A stretch of DNA of 45,189 nt from CAYUVF01 sp964448045 (lineage in GTDB: Bacteria; Bacteroidota; Rhodothermia; Rhodothermales; Salinibacteraceae), in assembly GCA_964448045.1 (NCBI GenBank), contig CAYUVF010000034.1, positions 1 through 45,189 on the forward strand, read 5' to 3'. Position 1 is the first letter of the stretch, and each line of letters opens with the position of its first letter. The notes under the pieces are model-generated. The model saw only the letters and a list, made by a program, of their open reading frames with translations. It was not told the origin of the DNA and made no database searches. Both the position numbers and the translations under genes were made by a program. This document shows, piece by piece, positions 1-8,049 of this stretch.

Positions 1-267
1 CAACCCCTCTTTCATCTGCTTCGGCAAGAGCGGGAAGCCATTGAGCAGGAGATTGGAGTAGCGTTGAACTGGCTTCCAAAGCCGGACAAGAAGCGCAGTC
101 TCATCGAGCACGAGTGGGGCGCGGATCCAACCGATCGCAGCGATTGGCCGCGCCAGCACAGTCGGATGCGGGAGTTACTCAACGCTTTCCACCGGGCATT
201 CGCTCCTCGCCTGCGCCGCCTCGACGTCGACGACAGGAATCCAGCCGAGGAGCAGCCGGAGGCGTGA
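1..267 (+). CDS. DUF4268 domain protein, C-terminal part (5' end outside window)
   Basis: The reading frame is open from the first base to a TGA at 265-267 and gives about 88 residues. The stretch reading LNWLPKPDKKRS followed by an acidic and aromatic segment resembles the end of DUF4268 domains, which are found in proteins of unknown function often carried on accessory islands with restriction or other defence genes. No catalytic residues can be seen in this fragment. A TTG at 64 could be read as a start, but the frame continues upstream with similar coding character, so the gene is truncated by the window edge. It ends about 150 bp from the 3' end of tRNA-Leu(UAA), a common site for integrated elements. 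The family call is moderate; the function is unknown. Confidence 0.55.
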   Translation, partial: QPLFHLLRQEREAIEQEIGVALNWLPKPDKKRSLIEHEWGADPTDRSDWPRQHSRMRELLNAFHRAFAPRLRRLDVDDRNPAEEQPEA

Positions 268-372
268 CGCGCCCCAACCAGAAGACGCCGCTGTCAGTTT
301 CCCACATATTTCCCAAAGACTTTCATTTCGGTGCAATTCCGTGCACGTTGGCGCCACTCCAGCTGCAAGGAC

Positions 373-415
373 AAAAGCCCCTCAAACCGCCTTTATCGGC
401 GTCTAAGGGGCTTTT
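373..415. terminator. Bidirectional terminator hairpin between DUF4268 gene and tRNA-Leu
   Basis: AAAAGCCCCT at 373-382 is the exact reverse complement of AGGGGCTTTT at 406-415, giving a 10-bp stem with a 23-nt loop. On either strand the hairpin ends in TTTT, so it can stop both the gene on the left and the tRNA on the right, which converge here. Confidence 0.75.
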
Positions 416-420
416 AGCAG

Positions 421-506
421 TACCGGGAGGGGGACTCGAACCCCCACGGCGCACAAGCGCCAACGGATTTTAAGTCCGTTGCGTCTACCAATTCCGCCAT
501 CCCGGC
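421..506 (-). tRNA. tRNA-Leu (anticodon UAA)
   Basis: Read on the minus strand, this 86-nt gene starts GCCGGGA and ends TCCCGGT plus discriminator A, giving a seven-pair acceptor stem with one G-U pair. The anticodon arm is ACGGA-CTTAAAA-TCCGT, which puts UAA at the anticodon. The TTCGAGT T-loop is present, and a long variable arm (GGCGCTTGTGCGCC) marks a class II tRNA, as expected for leucine. CCA is not encoded. It decodes UUA and UUG. Confidence 0.95.
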
Positions 507-748
507 AAGTGCATTTTCATTAATGATATTGAATATCAGGGTTGATGTGCCAGAACGCAACATCAACGAAAGCAACTTCGCGGAGATATCACCCGGGTTT
601 TCAGCACTAAAGCGAGCACCTGGGTTCTATTCCACAAGGAGTAGACGCTGCCCAGTTCCAGGTCCTGTTCGCCGAGACTCCGAAACTTCTCTGCAGCCGG
701 GCAATACAGGCTGTCCCTCTCCGCTCTTTCGCACAGTGCGCTGGCTGC
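507..748. other. Gene-free spacer between tRNA-Leu and cytidine deaminase, hairpin-rich
   Basis: This 242-bp stretch holds no credible gene. The part nearest the tRNA is AT-rich and probably contains its promoter: on the minus strand TGGCAC and TATCAT (523-528) lie 18 bp apart, ending 16 bp before the tRNA. Short inverted repeats are GATATT/AATATC at 525-537 and GTTGATGT/ACATCAAC at 541-567. From about 590 to 660 several further hairpins can be drawn on the plus strand, including CTATTCC-ACAA-GGAGTAG. This could be a structured 5' leader of the deaminase gene or a small RNA; neither is proven. Confidence 0.4.
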
Positions 749-1543
749 ATGGCTGTCCCTCCTCCCATCGACGCCCTCCGCGAGCAGGCTCGGATTCTTC
801 AGGCTCGATCGCACGTTCCGTTCTCCAATCAACCCGAAGCGGCTGTAGCCCTGCTCCGCGATAGCACCTGGGTACCTGGCGTGCGCGTGGAGAGCGCAGC
901 GTTCTCCCTCACGATCCCGGCAACGCTAAACCTTATCACGACCCTCATCGCCGTCAACCGGCTCGACGCTCTTGTGGCCCTGACCCTCAGCGCCCCGCTT
1001 TCGGCGGCCGACCGGCAGTTTCTGGGCGACCTGGCGGTACCTCCTACCGCCGTGATATCGGACGACACCGCACTCTGGACGAATGATCAGGATGCCCTGC
1101 CCTCGCCGTCTACGCCTCTCCCCCCCCAGTTAGAGGGCACCATCGATACGCCGGAGCACGGCATTCAGCGAGCGCGGGACGTAAGCGGCCGGGCCTACAT
1201 TCCGGCGTCTAATTTCCCCGTCGGTGCCGTGCTCGAAACGACCGACGGGCTCTTGATTCCCGGCGTCAACGTGGAGCACACCGACTGGATGCGCACGCTC
1301 TGCGCCGAGCGCAACGCGCTCAGTACGGCCTATTCATTTGGGATGCAGGATTTTGCAGCGATGTACCTGTCATGCCCGGAGGATGCACAGGGTACACCCT
1401 GCGGTGCGTGCCGTCAGCTGCTCGTGGAACTCGCGCCCGATATCCGGCTTTGGATGGATCGTGATCCCAACGCTCCGGACGTCCGCTCCCCACGCGACCT
1501 CCTTCCAGGTTCCTTCGAAGGCAAGGCGCTGCTACAGCGATAA
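749..1543 (+). CDS. cdd: Cytidine deaminase, two-domain form with C-terminal active site
   Basis: This enzyme deaminates cytidine and deoxycytidine to uridine and deoxyuridine in pyrimidine salvage, using a zinc-bound water. The 264-residue protein has two deaminase-fold halves. The second half (about 145-264) carries the full active site: FPVGA at 156-160, Cys185-Ala-Glu187 (zinc ligand and proton shuttle) and Cys218/Cys221 in PCGAC. The first half (about 10-110) keeps the outline, with PFSN at 24-27, but has lost all zinc ligands. The length matches dimeric Cdd of the E. coli type (about 294 residues), yet in that enzyme the active domain comes first. The start at 749 is the first ATG in frame and has no clear Shine-Dalgarno. 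A 63-bp gap separates it from the downstream exchanger gene. Confidence 0.9.
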   Translation: MAVPPPIDALREQARILQARSHVPFSNQPEAAVALLRDSTWVPGVRVESAAFSLTIPATLNLITTLIAVNRLDALVALTLSAPLSAADRQFLGDLAVPPTAVISDDTALWTNDQDALPSPSTPLPPQLEGTIDTPEHGIQRARDVSGRAYIPASNFPVGAVLETTDGLLIPGVNVEHTDWMRTLCAERNALSTAYSFGMQDFAAMYLSCPEDAQGTPCGACRQLLVELAPDIRLWMDRDPNAPDVRSPRDLLPGSFEGKALLQR

Positions 1544-1606
1544 ACCCCGCTTGTCCCCAGCACCTTCGAACGGGCTGACCCCGACGCTTTTGCTCCCCGC
1601 TGACGC

Positions 1607-2566
1607 ATGCTGCTGCAATTCCTGATTTTCCTGGTCGGCCTCGGCATCCTCTACTTCGGGGCCGAGTGGCTTATCAAAGGCGCTTCACGAATTGCTCTGC
1701 AGTATGGAATTCGTCCCCTGGTCGTCGGGCTCACCATCGTTGCCCTCGGCACAAGTCTGCCCGAGTTTTTCGTTAACTTCTTTGCAGCCATCGCCGGGGA
1801 GCACCATCTGGCCCTCGGCAATATCATCGGATCGAACATCTGCAATATCGCACTCATTCTCGGCGCCTGCTCCATCGTCTTCCCGATCGCGGTGCAACCG
1901 CCCATGTTGCGCAAGGAGTACCCGCTGATGCTGGGCACCATGATCCTGTTCTACTTGGTGGCCACCGACGGCTTCATCAGTCAGTGGGACGGCGGCCTGC
2001 TGGTCGCCGGGCTGATCGGCGTCATGGCGTTTCTCTTCATCGATGCGCAGCGCCACGATCGCGCCCCCATGCTGGAGGATGTGCCCGATGAGGAGCTCGA
2101 TCCGTCCCTCTCGCGCCCCTGGGCGAAGACGCTTCACATCGTGGGTGGGATGATTTTTCTCGCTGCGGGCGCTCATCTGATGGTCCGCGCCGCTGTCAAC
2201 ATGGCCGATTTTATGGGGATCGATCGTGTCATCATCGGGCTCACCATCGTCGCCATCGGCACGAGCCTGCCCGAGCTGGCTGCCTCGATGGTGGGCGCAT
2301 TCAAGAGCGAGTCCGACCTCTCGATCGGCAATGTCCTCGGCAGCAACATCCTGAACGTGCTGTTTGTCGTGGGCCTGGTCGCCCTGGCCAGCCCGATGGA
2401 CGTCGAGCCGAGGTCGTTAACGCTCCACTTCCCGGTGATGCTGGGCTTTAGCGTGCTGCTCCTGCCCGTGGCCTGGACCCAGCACGAGATCAGCCGCGCT
2501 GAGGGCGTCTTGCTGCTCTCCGGTTTCACCGGCTACATGGTGTATCTGGTACTTCCCTACGTGTGA
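1607..2566 (+). CDS. CaCA-family sodium/calcium exchanger, YrbG-like
   Basis: This is an inner-membrane antiporter of 319 residues, the usual size of bacterial YrbG-type members of the Ca2+/cation antiporter family, with about ten hydrophobic segments. The two inverted alpha repeats that form the ion pathway are clear: GTSLPEF followed by GNIIGSNICN in the N-terminal half, and GTSLPEL followed by GNVLGSNILN in the C-terminal half. The acidic residue in each GTSLPE motif is the expected cation ligand. An acidic cytosolic loop lies between the halves (about 148-165). Family members exchange Na+ (sometimes K+) for Ca2+; the substrate here is inferred only. The stop lies 36 bp before the start of the S8 peptidase, so the two may be cotranscribed. 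Confidence 0.9.
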   Translation: MLLQFLIFLVGLGILYFGAEWLIKGASRIALQYGIRPLVVGLTIVALGTSLPEFFVNFFAAIAGEHHLALGNIIGSNICNIALILGACSIVFPIAVQPPMLRKEYPLMLGTMILFYLVATDGFISQWDGGLLVAGLIGVMAFLFIDAQRHDRAPMLEDVPDEELDPSLSRPWAKTLHIVGGMIFLAAGAHLMVRAAVNMADFMGIDRVIIGLTIVAIGTSLPELAASMVGAFKSESDLSIGNVLGSNILNVLFVVGLVALASPMDVEPRSLTLHFPVMLGFSVLLLPVAWTQHEISRAEGVLLLSGFTGYMVYLVLPYV

Positions 2567-2601
2567 GCCCGCCCCGTGCTACTGTGCCCTTACGATTTTC
2601 T

Positions 2602-4248
2602 ATGGATATGCTGTCGTCTCGGATCGTTTCTGTATGGGTTCTGCTGATGGCGATGCTGGGCGGATCGGTCCCGCCGGCGCACGGCACGGCCGCCGATACC
2701 TCGGCCACGAAATACTGGATTTTCTTCGCTGCACGGTCCGCCCCCGATACACAGCCCGCTCCCATCACGGCGCGGGCCGCTGAACGCCGGCGCCTCCGCG
2801 GAACCGTATCCGCTCCCGGTTGGGACCAGCCGCCGCCCGCCGCCTGCCTGCAGCGCCTGCGCGACCGCACCATCCACCCGATCGTCCTCAGCCGCTGGTT
2901 GAATGCGGCCAGTGCCCATCTGACACGCTCCCAGCGCGCTGCCGCCGCGGCCCTCGACTGCGTCCGATCCATCCAGCCTGTCGCCCGCAGTGCCCTGCAG
3001 CAACAGCCCCGCTCCCCCCTGCTGAATGCGCCGCTCGCATACGGACCCTCCGAGCAGCAACTGGCCCTGATCAACGCCACAGCGCCTCTGGCGCGGGGCA
3101 TCAACGGAGCGGGGGTGCGCATCGGGTTTCTGGATACCGAATATGGGGCGTTCATGCATCCGGTCTTCGACTCACTGCGAGCCCAGGGTCGGGTAATCGC
3201 TACGCGTAACTTCACGGGACGCACCCAGAATAACCGCCACGGCCGATCGGTAGCGTCAGTGGCCGTTGGGCACGCCCCCGGCGCGCTCGTCGGGCCGGCC
3301 CACGGCGCCGAGGTGCTGGCTGCGACGACCGAGTACGTGGGGTTTGAGCGCAACGTCGAGGAAGACTACTTCGTCGCGGGACTCGAATGGCTCGAAGCGC
3401 AGGGGGCCGACGTAGTCAACATCTCACTCGGCTACACCCGCTTCGATGATGGAGAAGCCAGCTATTCAACCGACGAGCTGGACGGGGACACGGCTGTGAC
3501 GACGCGCGCCGTCGACCGGGCCGCCTCGCTTGGGGTGCTCGTCGTCGTCAGCGCCGGTAACGAGGGGTTCTGCAGCCGCCCCGCCAACTGCTGGTTCTAC
3601 ATCAGCACGCCCGCCGATGCCGACTCGGCCCTCGCCGTGGGGGCTGTCGATCCCGACTCGGTACGCAGCCCCTTCAGTTCGTACGGCCCGACGGCTGATG
3701 GACGCATCAAGCCCGACGTGGCCGCGCCCGGCCGGTCCGTCAGGGTAGCTTCGTCCAACGGCCGGTACCGATCCGGCAGTGGCACCTCCTTCGCCAGCCC
3801 GCTCGTAACGGGTGTCGCAGCGCAGATGCTCCAGGTTAACCCCAATCTCGCGCCGATGGATGTGCGCCGGATTCTCCGCGAAACGTCGTCGCAGGCTACC
3901 CGCCCCGACTCAATCCTTGGCTGGGGAATCATCAACGCGGACGCTGCCATCCAGCATGCCGAAGCGCTGGCGCAGCCGCCTCCGCCGGAACTGTCGCTTT
4001 CCGCACCATTTCCCAATCCGGCCCGCCAGCAAACCACATTCGAAATCGACGTACCGGAAGGCGGGCGGCAAATCGAGATGCGCCTGTACAACGTGATGGG
4101 CCAGCTCCTCCGTATGCGCACCGCCGACCTGAACGCCGGGACACATCGGCTGTCGTTCGACGTTCAGTCTCTGGCGTCCGGGCTCTACCTCTACACTATC
4201 GAGGGTCGCGACCTCCGCCACACCGGCAAAGTGACGGTGATCCGTTGA
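2602..4248 (+). CDS. Secreted subtilisin-like (S8) serine protease with T9SS sorting domain
   Basis: This is an extracellular serine endopeptidase. I take ATG 2602 as start because it leads directly into a signal peptide ending near AHG; an in-frame GTG at 2563 would add 13 residues and overlap the upstream gene. After the signal comes a propeptide-like region containing KYWIFF and SRWLN, typical of a Bacteroidota S8 subfamily. The catalytic domain follows, with Asp178 (GFLDTEYG), His213 (NRHGRS), oxyanion Asn320 (SAGNEG) and Ser396 (SGTSFASP). The last 80 or so residues start at FPNPARQQ and form a beta-rich T9SS type A sorting domain ending GKVTVIR, so the enzyme should pass through the type IX system to the cell surface or medium. 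Its natural substrate is unknown. Confidence 0.9.
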   Translation: MDMLSSRIVSVWVLLMAMLGGSVPPAHGTAADTSATKYWIFFAARSAPDTQPAPITARAAERRRLRGTVSAPGWDQPPPAACLQRLRDRTIHPIVLSRWLNAASAHLTRSQRAAAAALDCVRSIQPVARSALQQQPRSPLLNAPLAYGPSEQQLALINATAPLARGINGAGVRIGFLDTEYGAFMHPVFDSLRAQGRVIATRNFTGRTQNNRHGRSVASVAVGHAPGALVGPAHGAEVLAATTEYVGFERNVEEDYFVAGLEWLEAQGADVVNISLGYTRFDDGEASYSTDELDGDTAVTTRAVDRAASLGVLVVVSAGNEGFCSRPANCWFYISTPADADSALAVGAVDPDSVRSPFSSYGPTADGRIKPDVAAPGRSVRVASSNGRYRSGSGTSFASPLVTGVAAQMLQVNPNLAPMDVRRILRETSSQATRPDSILGWGIINADAAIQHAEALAQPPPPELSLSAPFPNPARQQTTFEIDVPEGGRQIEMRLYNVMGQLLRMRTADLNAGTHRLSFDVQSLASGLYLYTIEGRDLRHTGKVTVIR

Positions 4249-4353
4249 ACGGGGAAGAAGTACCTTCCGCTTGATGATGTGTCCCGGTCGCTCGGTCCAC
4301 CGTGATGTTGAGTCCCACCGATCTTTTTTGACTGCTCCTGTTTTGCCCTGCCG

Positions 4354-6498
4354 ATGACCATTTCGTTCGGATCCAGTGTTTGGCTTCTTCTTGTCTGCAT
4401 CGCATTGGCCGGTGGGCTGACGTACTGGACCTATCAGCAGACCACGCCGCCCGTCTCCCGGGGGCGTCGCCTGCTCCTCGGGGGGCTTCGCTTCGTGGCG
4501 CTGGCCATCGTCCTGTTTTTGCTGTTCGAGCCCATCGTGCGGCAGATCAGCGAGGAGACTCGCCCGCCCGTCCTCGCCGTCTTGGCCGATGACAGCCAGA
4601 GCCTCCGTGTAACCACGGCCGATTCCTCGGCAACACCGCTCCGCTCCGCCGTGCAGCAGTTTCGTGAGAGCGGGTTGGACGGCGAGATGCGCTTTTACGC
4701 CTTTGGATCGGCGCTACGCGCGCTGCCGTCCGACGCCCCCGCCGGGTCACTCCGTGCCGACGCGCCCCGAACCGACATCGCCGCTGCGCTCGATGGCATC
4801 CGCGATGAGCTTCAGGATGTCAACCTACAGGGCATCGCCCTCCTTTCCGATGGGCAGTACAACACCGGTCGCAACCCGCTTTACGGCGCCGACCGCTCGC
4901 CCCTCCCCATCCACACCATCGCCGTGGGCGACACCACGCGCCGGCGCGACCTGCAGGTGCGCCGTATCACCACCAACGACATCGCCTACGTCGATACCGA
5001 GCTCCCCATACAGGCTGGGCTGCGGGCGGAAGCTGCCGAGGGAGAGCGCGTCCGGGTAGCCCTGAAACGCGACGGCGAGGAAATCAGCTCGACACAGACG
5101 CGCCTGCCCGAAGGCACCGGCGAAACCCCGGTGGAGCTGTCCTACACGCCCACCGAAACAGGGCTTCAGCGCCTCGAAGTGCAGGTCACCCGCCTGGACA
5201 ACGAGGTCACATATCGCAACAACCAGAAAGCCTTCACCGTGCAGGTCCTGGAAAGTAAGCGCCGGATACTGGTGCTGGGCGCGGCGCCATCGCCCAACTT
5301 TGCCTCCACGCGCCGGCTGCTCAGCCGCGTGCAAAACGTCGAGGTCGTTCCTTTCGTCCCGCAGCGGAATGGCGGCTTCTATCAGGGATCACTCCCCGAC
5401 GACCTCTCCACCTTCGATGCCGTGGTGCTCGCCGGCTTTCCCGGCTCCGCCGTGCCCACGAACACCCTCCAGCGCGTTGCCGAGGCGACGGCCGAGCTCC
5501 CCCTCCTCTTCCTGATGGACCTGCAGACGGATCTCCGCCAGCTGCAGCAGCACTTCGGCAACCGCCTGCCGATTGCGATTGAGCAGCCGCGTTCCAGCTT
5601 CGTCGCCGCCCGGATGCGCCCCGCCGAGCAGTACCGCCAGCACCCGATCTTGAGCGTGCCAGACAAGGCGCAAAGCTTCTGGGATCAGCTGCCGCCGCTC
5701 CAGTACAACGAGACGCGATGGACGCCTGCGCCCGATGCGCGCGTGCTGGCAACGGCCGATATTCGCGGGATGGACCTGAGCGATCCGATGCTGGTCATCC
5801 GCAGTCGCGCAGGACAGCGAAGCGCAGCGCTACTGGGCACCGGCACCTGGCGCTGGACCAACCTCCCCCCCGACCTGGATCTCGCGGCGCCGCTCTGGCC
5901 CGAACTGCTGTCGAACATGCTGGAGTGGGTCACGACCCGGGAGGACACCCGCTCGGTGCGCGTCCGCCCCGTGCAGGAAACCTTCAGCGGGGGGCAGCCT
6001 GTCGAGTTCAGCGGACAGGTCTACGATGAGAGCCTCAACCCGGTAAACGATGCGTCGGTTACTGTGAACGTGATTGCCCCCGACAGCACACGCTACCCGT
6101 ACGACATGAACGCCGTCGGGAACGGGCGCTACGTGCTGGAGATCGGGTCGCTGCCGGAAGGCGCGTACCGCTACGTCGCCGAGGCGCAGCAAGACGGCGC
6201 CCCCCTCGGCACCGACCAGGGGCAATTTGCCGTGGGCGAGCTCACGCTCGAATATCAGGACACCCGGGCGAATGCAACGCTCCTTCGCCAGATCGCTTAC
6301 CGCTCCGGCGGGTCCTTCGTCTCGACCGACCGCATCGGTGAGCTGGTAGACAACCTCAACGCCTCAGACGCCTTCACCTCACAGGTCATCCAGCAGGAAC
6401 GCGATGTAAAGCTGTGGCAGATGAGCAGCCTGCTGATCGTGGTCGTGCTTCTGCTGGGCGCCGAGTGGATCCTGCGCAAACGCAGCGGTATGGTGTGA
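4354..6498 (+). CDS. Membrane protein with von Willebrand A domain
   Basis: The 714-residue protein begins with two membrane helices (about 9-25 and 42-62), followed by a VWA-like domain. A metal-ion-dependent adhesion site can be read as Asp79-x-Ser81-x-Ser83, Thr140 and Asp166 (LLSDGQYN). The middle region (about 200-295) looks like beta-sandwich domains, and 310-520 resembles a glutamine-amidotransferase-like fold seen in large VWA membrane proteins. A last helix (about 692-710) leaves a short basic cytosolic tail. The bulk therefore lies in the periplasm. Proteins of this layout are widespread in Bacteroidota but have no settled role; links to membrane-stress or Bat-type systems would be guesswork. 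It is 105 bp downstream of the S8 protease. Confidence 0.7.
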   Translation: MTISFGSSVWLLLVCIALAGGLTYWTYQQTTPPVSRGRRLLLGGLRFVALAIVLFLLFEPIVRQISEETRPPVLAVLADDSQSLRVTTADSSATPLRSAVQQFRESGLDGEMRFYAFGSALRALPSDAPAGSLRADAPRTDIAAALDGIRDELQDVNLQGIALLSDGQYNTGRNPLYGADRSPLPIHTIAVGDTTRRRDLQVRRITTNDIAYVDTELPIQAGLRAEAAEGERVRVALKRDGEEISSTQTRLPEGTGETPVELSYTPTETGLQRLEVQVTRLDNEVTYRNNQKAFTVQVLESKRRILVLGAAPSPNFASTRRLLSRVQNVEVVPFVPQRNGGFYQGSLPDDLSTFDAVVLAGFPGSAVPTNTLQRVAEATAELPLLFLMDLQTDLRQLQQHFGNRLPIAIEQPRSSFVAARMRPAEQYRQHPILSVPDKAQSFWDQLPPLQYNETRWTPAPDARVLATADIRGMDLSDPMLVIRSRAGQRSAALLGTGTWRWTNLPPDLDLAAPLWPELLSNMLEWVTTREDTRSVRVRPVQETFSGGQPVEFSGQVYDESLNPVNDASVTVNVIAPDSTRYPYDMNAVGNGRYVLEIGSLPEGAYRYVAEAQQDGAPLGTDQGQFAVGELTLEYQDTRANATLLRQIAYRSGGSFVSTDRIGELVDNLNASDAFTSQVIQQERDVKLWQMSSLLIVVVLLLGAEWILRKRSGMV

Positions 6499-6618
6499 TC
6501 CTCCGTTCCCGATCCGAGCGTGGATCGATCCGCACGCGAACTTCCCCTTTCCCTCTCCGGTATGATTGGTATCACACCTGTATCGCGCGATCGCCTGCAT
6601 CCCTCGTCCTCTCAGCTT

Positions 6619-7878
6619 ATGTCCTCGAATCCTCCGATCACTGATCTTCGAACCGCTGACACATCGCTCCCCGACTTTGACGGCGACACCCAGACGTTCA
6701 ACCGATTCTTGACGTCGGTCCGGCGCCATTTGCACCGGAATCCGGAGGTCGGGATGAAGGAGCACGAGACGGCGCAGTTTATTCAGGAGACGCTCGAAGA
6801 TCACGGATTGGAGGTGCACGGCCCGATCGCCGGAACGGGACTGTACGTGGACATTGAGGGGCACCGGACGGGCGGTTGCGTCGCCTACCGGGCGGACATC
6901 GATGCGCTGCCGGCTCGCGACGGCAAGCAGGTTCCCTATCGCTCACGCAATCCCGGCGCGGCGCACCTGTGCGGGCATGACGCCCACACGGCTGTGGGCA
7001 TTGGGGTGGCGCTCATGCTGCATCACCACCGCGATCAAGTGGCCGGGCGGGCGCGGGTCTTCTTTCAACCCAACGAGGAAGGCATGCCCAGCGGGGCCCC
7101 GCTGATGATCAAAGCGGGCGTGCTCGACGGCGTCGACGCCGTCTACTGCATCCATGTCGACCCGACGCTCGGCGTCGGCCGCTACGGCTTGCTGGAAGGA
7201 GCCGTAACCGCGGCTTCGGACCGGTTCGATGTATACGTGCGGCACGAGGGCTCGGGGCACTCGGCGCGTCCGCATGAGGGGACCGATACGGTGTGGGTAG
7301 CCTCGCAGATCATCAATTCATTCTATCAGCTCGCAGGCCGCATCACCGATGCCCGCAATGCCACCGTGCTCTCGGTGTGCCGCCTGTTTGGCAGCGAAGC
7401 GCACAACGTCATTCCCGACACCGTCGAGTTCGGCGGCACGCTGCGCACGACCAGCTCCGAAGATCGCACGCTGCTCCGCCAGAAGATGGCCCAGATCGCC
7501 GAGCAGACGGCTGCCACTTTTGGCGCGACCGCAGTGATGGAGGTCGAGAAGGGCGCCCCCCCAGTCATAAACGAGCCGGTGCTCATCCAGAACGTAGCCG
7601 ATGTGGTCACGGAAGCCTACGGCCCGCAGGCCATTTACCAGATTCCGCAATCCAGCATGGGCGGCGAAGACTTTGCCCACTACCTCGAACATGTGCCGGG
7701 CGCCCTCATTCGCGTCGGCACCGCCTCCAGCCCCGAGACGAGTTATCCGCTCCACGACCACCGCTTCGACATCGACGAGACCCCGCTCGCGCCCACGGCC
7801 AAGCTGATGGCGCGGGCCATCATGCGCCATCTCAAGCGCGACTTCAGCGACGACGATATGGCGCAGGCGGTCTTTTAA
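6619..7878 (+). CDS. M20D-family amidohydrolase (N-acyl amino acid hydrolase type)
   Basis: This is a zinc-dependent amidase or carboxypeptidase of the M20D group, which splits N-acyl amino acids. From the chosen ATG at 6619 the protein has 419 residues. Metal-site motifs visible are RADIDALP (91-98), LCGHDAH with Cys118 and His120, NEEG with Glu153/Glu154, and His179 in YCIHV; the C-terminal SSMGGEDFAHY supplies the last conserved acidic and histidine residues. The Cys in CGHDAH is characteristic of M20D. An in-frame ATG at 6520 would add 33 poorly conserved residues and is less likely. There is no signal peptide, so it should be cytosolic. The exact substrate (acetylated amino acids, hippurate or auxin-like conjugates) cannot be told from sequence. 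Confidence 0.88.
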   Translation: MSSNPPITDLRTADTSLPDFDGDTQTFNRFLTSVRRHLHRNPEVGMKEHETAQFIQETLEDHGLEVHGPIAGTGLYVDIEGHRTGGCVAYRADIDALPARDGKQVPYRSRNPGAAHLCGHDAHTAVGIGVALMLHHHRDQVAGRARVFFQPNEEGMPSGAPLMIKAGVLDGVDAVYCIHVDPTLGVGRYGLLEGAVTAASDRFDVYVRHEGSGHSARPHEGTDTVWVASQIINSFYQLAGRITDARNATVLSVCRLFGSEAHNVIPDTVEFGGTLRTTSSEDRTLLRQKMAQIAEQTAATFGATAVMEVEKGAPPVINEPVLIQNVADVVTEAYGPQAIYQIPQSSMGGEDFAHYLEHVPGALIRVGTASSPETSYPLHDHRFDIDETPLAPTAKLMARAIMRHLKRDFSDDDMAQAVF

Positions 7879-8049
7879 CGATCCCTTGCATATGGCGCGC
7901 GGCGTGTGTATCGTAATTGAGTAGTGCGAGGTGTGAACAGAGGCAACACTCGCGCTTCGGCTTTTCTCTTCTCGACCGACTCCTTCCCCCTTCCGATGTG
8001 CACCTCGTGAAGCGCGCCCGGCGCTCTGCCGGATCTGCGTCGTTTCACG

